From positions 37,125 to 43,062 of the forward strand of contig DKBE01000069.1 of the NCBI GenBank assembly GCA_002451085.1: a stretch of 5,938 bases of DNA, written 5' to 3'. Position numbers and translations under genes: made by a program. This DNA comes from Proteobacteria bacterium UBA6908 (GTDB lineage Bacteria; Pseudomonadota; Gammaproteobacteria; Acidiferrobacterales; UBA6901). The notes below the pieces were generated by a model. It searched no databases. It saw only the letters and a list, made by a program, of their open reading frames with translations, and had not been told where the DNA came from. The stretch's first letter is position 1. Each line of letters begins with the position of its first letter. Positions 1 through 5,938 of the stretch are shown piece after piece.

Positions 1-1077
1 ACCGAGGTCGGCTACGTCGGCCGCGATGTCGATTCCATCATTCGCGACCTCGTCGATGTGGCGGTCAAGATGCTGCGCACCGAGGCCACCGAGCGGGTCC
101 GGACGCGCGCCGAGGATGCCGCGGAGGACCGCATCCTGGATGTGCTGCTGCCGCCGGCGCGCGAGGTTGGATTCAGCGCAACGGAATCCCGTCCGCCGGA
201 AGGCGCGGCGCGCCAGGCATTCCGCAAGAAATTGCGCGAAGGCCAGCTGGATGAACAGGAGATCGAGATTGACGTGAGCGGGCCCAACATCGGCGTCGAA
301 ATTATGGCCCCGCCCGGAATGGAGGACCTGACCAGCCAGCTGCAGGGCATGTTTCAGGGCATGGGCAACCGTCAAACACGCAAGCGCAAGCTCAAAATCC
401 ACGAGGCCCTGAAGCTGATTACCGAGGAGGAGGCGGCACGCCTCATTAACGACGAAGATCTCAAGGCGCAGGCCGTGGAGCGTGTCGAGACCCACGGCAT
501 CGTCTTCCTCGACGAGCTCGACAAGATCGCCGGGCGCTCCGAAGCCCGTGGCCCGGATGTATCGCGTGAAGGCGTTCAGCGCGATCTGCTGCCACTGGTC
601 GAGGGCTCCACGGTCACGACCAAGTACGGCATGGTCAAGACCGATCATGTCCTGTTCATTGCCTCGGGGGCATTTCATCTCGCCAAACCGTCCGACCTGA
701 TACCGGAGCTGCAGGGGCGCTTGCCGATTCGGGTCGAGCTTGAAGCGCTGACGGTCGAGGATTTCGTGCGCATTCTGACTGAGACCGATGCCTCGCTGAC
801 CGAGCAGTACACGGCACTGCTGGCAACCGAGGGCGTCTCTCTGAATTTCACTCCGGAGGGTGTGCGGCGCATGGCCGAGGTGGCCTTCCAGGTGAATGAA
901 AAAACCGAAAACATTGGCGCGCGTCGCCTGCACACTGTGATGGAGCGCTTGCTGGAAACCATTTCCTACGAGGCCGCCGATCGCAGCGGCCAGACCGTGT
1001 CGGTGGATGCTGCCTATGTCGACGAGCATGTGGCGAAACTGGCCGGCAACGAGGACCTGGCGCGCTATATCCTTTAA
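1..1077 (+). CDS. hslU: ATP-dependent protease ATPase subunit HslU (ClpY), 5' end cut off by window edge
   Basis: HslU is the AAA+ unfoldase of the cytoplasmic HslUV (ClpYQ) protease; it unfolds substrates with ATP and threads them into the HslV peptidase. The reading frame is open from base 1 and 358 codons are visible. E. coli HslU has about 443 residues, so roughly 85 N-terminal residues, including Walker A, lie left of the window. Seen in order: pore-loop motif GYVG at visible residues 4-7; the HslU-specific I-domain, about 25-155; Walker [11 protein letters not shown] at 166-175 (D171, E172); the [16 protein letters not shown] stretch; sensor-1 region FIASGAFH; arginine finger R240 in LQGRLPIR; sensor-2 GARRLH at 306-311; and the C-terminal tail ending RYIL, which in this family docks into HslV. 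The gene ends in tandem TAA TAA. hslV is normally directly upstream and is presumably off-window. Identity is near certain. Confidence 0.98.
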   Translation, partial: TEVGYVGRDVDSIIRDLVDVAVKMLRTEATERVRTRAEDAAEDRILDVLLPPAREVGFSATESRPPEGAARQAFRKKLREGQLDEQEIEIDVSGPNIGVEIMAPPGMEDLTSQLQGMFQGMGNRQTRKRKLKIHEALKLITEEEAARLINDEDLKAQAVERVETHGIVFLDELDKIAGRSEARGPDVSREGVQRDLLPLVEGSTVTTKYGMVKTDHVLFIASGAFHLAKPSDLIPELQGRLPIRVELEALTVEDFVRILTETDASLTEQYTALLATEGVSLNFTPEGVRRMAEVAFQVNEKTENIGARRLHTVMERLLETISYEAADRSGQTVSVDAAYVDEHVAKLAGNEDLARYIL

Positions 1078-1131
1078 TAAAAGTTTCTGATTTCCCCCGG
1101 ACTTTGCTACCCGGATCGTACGACCCTGCCC

Positions 1132-1151
1132 GCCCCGCTTCTTCCCGGGGC
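1132..1151 (+). other. GC-rich perfect hairpin between hslU and the hsp20 promoter
   Basis: Bases 1132-1137 (GCCCCG) pair perfectly with 1146-1151 (CGGGGC) around an 8-base pyrimidine-rich loop. No T-tract follows, so this is not a canonical intrinsic terminator. It lies 55 bases after the hslU stop and directly abuts the candidate -35 element of the heat-shock promoter at 1152. It could slow or stabilise the 3' end of the hslU transcript, or be a protein site. The structure is seen; the role is unknown. Confidence 0.4.
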
Positions 1152-1179
1152 CTTGAAATCCCCGTGGCACTCCCCATTT
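1152..1179 (+). promoter_or_regulatory. Heat-shock (sigma-32/RpoH type) promoter of hsp20
   Basis: The sequence shows CTTGAAA at 1152-1158 and CCCCATTT at 1172-1179, separated by 13 bases. This matches the established RpoH consensus (CTTGAAA, about 11-16 bases, CCCCATnT) essentially perfectly. Transcription would start near 1185-1188, giving a leader of roughly 36-40 bases before the hsp20 ATG at 1224. Its place directly before a small heat-shock protein gene makes the assignment strong. The start site itself is inferred. Confidence 0.88.
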
Positions 1180-1210
1180 TTGGAACATCCATGACTCTGG
1201 ACCCAATCAC

Positions 1211-1217
1211 AAGGAGG
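1211..1217 (+). promoter_or_regulatory. Shine-Dalgarno site that fixes the hsp20 start
   Basis: AAGGAGG is a full-strength Shine-Dalgarno sequence six bases before the ATG at 1224. It decides between that ATG and the in-frame ATG at 1191, which has no comparable site and would lie almost at the predicted transcript 5' end. Confidence 0.88.
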
Positions 1218-1223
1218 CTATCC

Positions 1224-2721
<1,498 letters not shown>

Positions 2722-2743
2722 TGCGGCCGGCGGTGTCGTGGTG

Positions 2744-3388
2744 ATGGATTTCAGCCGCGCCTGGATTTTCGATCTGGACAATACGCTGCACAACGCGATG
2801 CCGCACATATTTCCGCACATCAACCGCTCGATGAACGCCTATATCCAGGAGCACCTTGGCATCGACGAAGCGGCTGCAGGGGAATTGCGGCGCGGCTACT
2901 GGAAGCGCTACGGGGCGACGCTCCTCGGCCTCATCCGCCACCATGCGACCGATCCGCACCACTTCCTGTGGCATACGCACCAGTTTCCCGATCTGAAGCG
3001 CATGGTGCTGCGCGAACCGCAGCTGCGCCCGGTGCTCGCCCGCCTGCCCGGACGCAAGTTCGTCTTTTCCAATGCGCCCGTCCATTACTCGCGCGCGGTG
3101 TTGAGGACGCTCGGCATCGCTGATCTTTTCGATGATGTGTTCACGATCGAGCACACGCGTTTCCGGCCGAAGCCCGATACCTATGGATTCCTGCGGCTCT
3201 GCCGCGGCAATCACCTTCGCCCGCAGCGCTGCATCATGGTCGAGGACACCCTGGAGAATCTGCGCACCGCCAAGCGGCTTGGCATGAAAACCGTGTGGGT
3301 GAGCCAGGCGGCGCGGACGCCTGCGTTCGTGGATGCGCGTCTTTCCAGCATCCGGCAGCTGCCGCGGATGCTGGACCAATTGCAGTAA
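2744..3388 (+). CDS. HAD-family pyrimidine 5'-nucleotidase
   Basis: This is a 214-residue cytoplasmic haloacid dehalogenase-superfamily phosphatase. It resembles the pyrimidine 5'-nucleotidase subfamily (SDT1/PHM8-like), which dephosphorylates pyrimidine nucleoside monophosphates. All four HAD motifs are visible: motif I FDLDNTL with nucleophile D10 and acid D12; motif II FVFSN with S109; motif III K143 in RPKPDTY; and motif IV VEDTLENL with E167-D168. A helical cap lies between motifs I and II (about residues 18-95). It follows argB by 22 bases and precedes slmA by 16, so co-transcription is likely. The start is uncertain by two codons: GTG 2738, GTG 2741 and ATG 2744 are in frame and adjacent, none with a good Shine-Dalgarno; I prefer the ATG. 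The superfamily is certain; the pyrimidine specificity rests on subfamily resemblance and gene context. Confidence 0.93.
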   Translation: MDFSRAWIFDLDNTLHNAMPHIFPHINRSMNAYIQEHLGIDEAAAGELRRGYWKRYGATLLGLIRHHATDPHHFLWHTHQFPDLKRMVLREPQLRPVLARLPGRKFVFSNAPVHYSRAVLRTLGIADLFDDVFTIEHTRFRPKPDTYGFLRLCRGNHLRPQRCIMVEDTLENLRTAKRLGMKTVWVSQAARTPAFVDARLSSIRQLPRMLDQLQ

Positions 3389-3395
3389 CGTTAAC

Positions 3396-3399
3396 GGAG
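3396..3399 (+). promoter_or_regulatory. Shine-Dalgarno site of slmA
   Basis: GGAG at 3396-3399 lies five bases before the ATG at 3405. It supports that ATG over the longer in-frame reading beginning at 3333, inside the upstream gene. Confidence 0.75.
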
Positions 3400-3404
3400 T
3401 ATCC

Positions 3405-3992
3405 ATGGCTGCACGAAGCGGTGACCGGAAAGCGCAGATTCTGCAGACGCTGGCGCAGATGCTCGAAAACCCCGCGGCGGAGAAAATCACCACGGCCGCG
3501 CTGGCCGCACGGCTCGAGGTGTCGGAAGCCGCGCTCTACCGCCATTTCCGCGGCAAGGCGCAGATGTTCGAGGGGCTGATCGAGTTCATCGAGCAAACGC
3601 TCTTTGCGCTGCTCAACAGGATCGTGGCGGACGAGAAAAGCGGGCGGCGCCAGGTCGAGGCGACGATCGGCGTGCTGCTCGGCTTCGCGCAGAAGAATCG
3701 CGGCATGACGCGGGTGCTCACCGGGGACGCGCTCGTCAACGAGGACGAACGGCTCCAGGCTCGCATCAACCAGCTGCACGACCGCATCGAGGCGACGCTG
3801 AAGCAGGCGCTGCGCTTCGGCGTGACGCAAAAGGATTTCGCCGAGGATCTCGACGTCACTGCCTTTGCCAACCTGTTGATGAGCTTCGCGACGGGCCGCT
3901 GGCATCAGTTTGCAAAAAGCGGCTTCAGGCGCGATCCGCTCGACATGTGGCCGCAGCAGTGGGGCGAGCTCCTCAAAGGCGCTGCGGCCTGA
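3405..3992 (+). CDS. slmA: Nucleoid occlusion factor SlmA (TetR-family DNA-binding protein)
   Basis: SlmA binds specific chromosomal sites and, when DNA-bound, disrupts FtsZ polymers so that the septum does not form over the nucleoid. The protein is 195 residues (198 in E. coli). The N-terminal TetR-type helix-turn-helix spans about 8-55, with TTAALAARLEVSEAALYRHFRGK (29-51) nearly identical to the E. coli helix-turn-helix; it continues MFEGLIEFIEQTL. The SlmA-specific C-terminal core shows LLGFAQKNRGMTRVLTGDAL (91-110) and RLQARINQLHDRIEATLKQ (116-133), again close to E. coli SlmA, so this is not a generic TetR repressor. The start at 3405 has a GGAG site; a longer frame from 3333 overlaps the nucleotidase and is rejected. 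It follows the nucleotidase by 16 bases. I see no SlmA-binding palindrome resembling GTGAGTACTCAC in the window. Confidence 0.95.
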   Translation: MAARSGDRKAQILQTLAQMLENPAAEKITTAALAARLEVSEAALYRHFRGKAQMFEGLIEFIEQTLFALLNRIVADEKSGRRQVEATIGVLLGFAQKNRGMTRVLTGDALVNEDERLQARINQLHDRIEATLKQALRFGVTQKDFAEDLDVTAFANLLMSFATGRWHQFAKSGFRRDPLDMWPQQWGELLKGAAA

Positions 3993-4037
3993 ACCGAATC
4001 GAAAATCAGCGATCTCACAGTAACAGGGGGTGCCATC

Positions 4038-4373
4038 ATGACGAATTTGACGACGCATCAGCTTGCTGAACTGCTTCTCGGTATCGCGCGGGCGCAACAG
4101 GCGATCATTGAAGCGATGGAGAACTCCAAGGCGGGATTCAAGTCGACCCATTTCCGGCCGATGCTGGAGACGGCATCACGCATCCGCTCCAACCGGGCCG
4201 AAACCCTCGCCGATTATCCGCCGCGGCTGCTGCTGCAGATGATGGGCCGCAATGCGCCGCTGGCCGATGCCGTCGAGAAAGAGCTGGACGAACTGCTTAA
4301 CGCGAAACCGGCAGAAGGTGGCGGTGCCGGTGGCCAAACCGGCTCGCTCGACATGACCGCGCCGGGCGGCTGA
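4038..4373 (+). CDS. Uncharacterised 111-residue protein downstream of slmA
   Basis: I do not recognise this protein. It has a convincing Shine-Dalgarno (AGGGGG, 4025-4030, seven bases before the ATG), lies 45 bases after slmA with no terminator between, and uses codons in the GC-rich style of its neighbours, so it is probably real and the last gene of the argB-slmA unit. The first 90 or so residues look helical and soluble: an amphipathic start (HQLAELLLGIARAQQAIIEAME, 7-28), a polar middle with HFRPMLETASRIRSNRAETL, a PPRLLLQMMGR segment, and an acidic helix AVEKELDELLNA. The last 20 residues or so are a Gly/Ala-rich, probably disordered tail. There is no signal peptide, transmembrane segment, cysteine or metal motif. 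Its stop is one base from the stop of the converging moeB-like gene. No function is proposed. Confidence 0.75.
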   Translation: MTNLTTHQLAELLLGIARAQQAIIEAMENSKAGFKSTHFRPMLETASRIRSNRAETLADYPPRLLLQMMGRNAPLADAVEKELDELLNAKPAEGGGAGGQTGSLDMTAPGG

Positions 4374-4374
4374 T

Positions 4375-5127
4375 TCAGGGTTTGGCTGCGCAGACCGCGC
4401 AGTGCGGATCGCGCGGCACGCGCACGCTGCGCCACTCCATCGCGAGCGCGTCGAGCAGCAGCAGGCGCCCGGTCAGCGGCTCACCCGCGCCCGTGATGAG
4501 TTTCAGCGCTTCGGCCGCCTGGATCGAACCGATGATGCCGGTGACCGGTGCGAAGACCCCCATCACGGCACAGCGCACGTCCTCGCTCTCCGCGTCTTCC
4601 GGAAACAGGCACGCGTAACAGGGCGAATCCGGTTTGCGCGGGTCGAACACGGCGACCTGTCCATCGAAGCGTATCCCCGCTCCCGAGACCAGCGGTTTGC
4701 CGAGCTTCACGCAGGCGCGGTTCACCGCGTGCCGCGTGGCGAAATTGTCGCAGCCGTCGATGACCACATCTGCATCCGCCGCGAGCGCTTCGAGCCGTGC
4801 GCCGTCGACGCGCTCGGGTAACGCCACGACGTCTACTTCGGGGTTGATCGTGGCAAGGGTTGCGCGCGCGGAGTCGACCTTGTTTCTGCCGATGGCGTCG
4901 CCGCGATGCACGATCTGGCGTTGCAGGTTGGTGAGGTCGACGGTATCGCCGTCGCAGAGGGTCATGCGGCCGACACCCGCCGATGCGAGGTAGAGCGCAA
5001 CCGGTGAGCCCAGTCCGCCGGCGCCAATCACGAGTGCATGCGCAGCCAGGAGCTTCTCCTGCCCGTCGATTCCGATCTCGGGCAGCAGAATATGGCGGCT
5101 GTAGCGCAGGAGCTGTTCGTCGTTCAT
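4375..5127 (-). CDS. moeB: MoeB/ThiF/HesA-type E1-like adenylyltransferase
   Basis: This is a 250-residue, MoeB-length E1-like enzyme. The family adenylates the C-terminal Gly-Gly of a ubiquitin-like sulfur carrier (MoaD for molybdopterin, ThiS for thiamine) in the cytoplasm. Seen: N-terminal RYSRHILLPEIGIDGQEKL (8-26); ATP-binding glycine motif GAGGLGSP (35-42); DGDTVDLTNLQRQ (59-71) with R70; K83 in IGRNKVDSA; D127 in GCDNFATR; GIRFDGQVAVFDP; zinc cysteine pairs CYAC (170-173) and CAVC (243-246); and C186 near the expected conjugating cysteine. The ATG at 5127 matches the family N-terminus; a 21-residue longer reading from 5190 starts inside the terminator and is rejected. No Shine-Dalgarno is obvious. 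It lies 100 bases after ctpA on the same strand. moeB and thiF cannot be separated by sequence alone; no MoaD or ThiS gene is adjacent. There is no rhodanese domain. Confidence 0.9.
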   Translation of the reverse strand: MNDEQLLRYSRHILLPEIGIDGQEKLLAAHALVIGAGGLGSPVALYLASAGVGRMTLCDGDTVDLTNLQRQIVHRGDAIGRNKVDSARATLATINPEVDVVALPERVDGARLEALAADADVVIDGCDNFATRHAVNRACVKLGKPLVSGAGIRFDGQVAVFDPRKPDSPCYACLFPEDAESEDVRCAVMGVFAPVTGIIGSIQAAEALKLITGAGEPLTGRLLLLDALAMEWRSVRVPRDPHCAVCAAKP

Positions 5128-5170
5128 GGCAAGGGGTCGCGCGTCAGACGTGCGCGTCGGGGCAGTGTAC

Positions 5171-5201
5171 AACAACAAAACGCCCGGCATGGCCGGGCGT
5201 T
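5171..5201 (-). terminator. Intrinsic terminator after ctpA (leftward)
   Basis: On the - strand, a 10-bp perfect stem (5201-5192 with 5188-5179; arms AACGCCCGGC and GCCGGGCGTT) closes a 3-base loop and runs into a T-rich tract, TTGTTGTTGT. It begins 26 bases past the ctpA stop. The + strand has no T-tract after the stem, so it acts on leftward transcripts only. It separates ctpA from moeB. Confidence 0.88.
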
Positions 5202-5227
5202 CCAGGGCACATCGGGAGACAGCGCGG

Positions 5228-5938
5228 TCAGTTCGTCTTCACGCCTTCGCGGCTTTTCAGGAAGGCGACCGCCTGGCTCAGTTCGTAATCGTTCTTGGAA
5301 ATCACCTGACCGGGTTCCGGGCGCATGGTTTTCGGATCGACGTCCTTCGGCCGTTCCTCCGGCGTGAAGTTGTACTTCTTGGTCGCCGTTTCGAGCGCCT
5401 TCTTTGGATCCTCCGGTTTCTCTTCGCTCAGGTGCTTGGTCAGGTCCGCTTCGCGGAGCTTGAGACCGGCGCCTTTTCCGGAGGAGCCATCCTCGAGCGG
5501 AATGTCGGGCGTGATGCCTTTCGCCTGGATCGAACGGCCTTTCGGCGTGTAGTAGCGGGCAGTCGTGAGCTTGATTGCCGTGTTGTTGCCGAGCGGCAGG
5601 ATGGTCTGCACCGAGCCCTTGCCGAAAGTCTGCTGTCCCATGATGACGGCGCGCTCATGGTCCTGCAGCGCGCCGGCGACGATCTCCGACGCCGATGCCG
5701 AACCCCCGTTTACCAGCACGACCATCGGCACGGTCTTGGCTTCAGGCGGCAGCCGTCGCAGGAAGTCTTCCTTGTTGCGGCTGCGCAGGTAGTTTTCCGG
5801 AACGGCATCGAGCCGCATCTTCGCGTCTTCTGCGCGGCCATCGGTGTAGACGACAAGCGAGCCTTGCGGCAGGAACGCGGCCGATACCGCGACGGCACCG
5901 TTAAGGAGGCCGCCCGGGTCGTTGCGCAGGTCGAGCAC
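5228..5938 (-). CDS. ctpA: CtpA-type carboxyl-terminal processing protease (S41), C-terminal part
   Basis: S41 C-terminal processing proteases act in the periplasm, cutting selected envelope proteins near their C-terminus, including murein hydrolases or their regulators in several proteobacteria. The window shows 236 residues; the signal peptide, PDZ domain and start of the protease fold lie beyond 5938. The frame runs to the window edge, where the GTG at 5938-5936 is an internal valine (VLDLRNDPGG), not a start. Seen: LDLRNDPGGLL (2-12); the catalytic segment NGGSASASEIVAGALQDH with predicted nucleophile S82; and general-base K107 in TFGKGSVQT, 25 residues on, the same spacing as in E. coli Prc and algal D1 protease. 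YYTPKGRSIQAKGITPDI (129-146) follows, then a charged tail of about 85 residues. A terminator follows. The family is certain; ctpA versus prc naming follows the short CtpA-like layout. Confidence 0.93.
   Translation of the reverse strand: MLDLRNDPGGLLNGAVAVSAAFLPQGSLVVYTDGRAEDAKMRLDAVPENYLRSRNKEDFLRRLPPEAKTVPMVVLVNGGSASASEIVAGALQDHERAVIMGQQTFGKGSVQTILPLGNNTAIKLTTARYYTPKGRSIQAKGITPDIPLEDGSSGKGAGLKLREADLTKHLSEEKPEDPKKALETATKKYNFTPEERPKDVDPKTMRPEPGQVISKNDYELSQAVAFLKSREGVKTN

Noticed and set aside
1104..1223. Upstream in-frame starts for hsp20 at 1104 and 1191
   Set aside because: The 1104 start lies before the heat-shock promoter and 1191 has no ribosome site, while 1224 has AAGGAGG at ideal spacing and gives the family's usual length.
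3386..3396. Overlapping palindromes TAACGTTA and CGTTAACG between the nucleotidase and slmA
   Set aside because: They are short, do not resemble the SlmA operator GTGAGTACTCAC, and are partly made of the stop codon and Shine-Dalgarno; probably incidental.
3333..3404. N-terminally extended slmA from 3333
   Set aside because: It overlaps the nucleotidase gene; the ATG at 3405 has a ribosome site and gives the normal SlmA length.
5128..5190. Extended moeB start at 5190 on the - strand
   Set aside because: The extra 21 residues begin inside the ctpA terminator stem and have no match to the MoeB/ThiF N-terminus.

Overview
This window looks like an ordinary chromosomal housekeeping segment of a GC-rich proteobacterium. 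Protein sequences and gene order (hslU, small heat-shock gene, argB, HAD pyrimidine nucleotidase, slmA; then a CtpA-type protease with a moeB/thiF-type E1 gene on the other strand) fit the Beta/Gammaproteobacteria. The argB-nucleotidase-slmA order is one I associate mainly with Betaproteobacteria, but some HslU stretches read gamma-like, so I do not assign a genus. There are no mobile elements, CRISPR arrays, tRNAs or rRNAs, and no stretch over 300 bases lacks a gene.

Left part (1-1730, + strand): a proteostasis block. The 3' four-fifths of hslU, the ATPase of the HslUV protease, runs in from the left edge. It is followed by a small heat-shock protein gene with its own near-consensus heat-shock (sigma-32 type) promoter, a strong Shine-Dalgarno and a strong intrinsic terminator. 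Both genes handle heat-damaged proteins: the Hsp20 holds unfolded clients, and HslUV degrades them.

Middle part (1736-4373, + strand): a probable four-gene transcription unit starting at a candidate extended -10 promoter. It holds argB (arginine biosynthesis, arginine-inhibitable type), a HAD-family pyrimidine 5'-nucleotidase, slmA (nucleoid occlusion / FtsZ antagonist) and a 111-residue protein that I do not recognise. Spacings are short and no terminator is visible inside the block.

Right part (4375-5938, - strand): the 3' part of a ctpA-type S41 periplasmic processing protease running in from the right edge, an intrinsic terminator, then a complete moeB/thiF-type adenylyltransferase. This E1-like gene converges on the unknown 111-residue gene with one base between the two stop codons.

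I found no convincing new multi-gene system. The points most worth a second look are the heat-shock promoter with a GC hairpin abutting its -35 element, the uncharacterised small protein at the end of the slmA unit, the strong terminator separating ctpA from moeB, and the one-base convergent junction.
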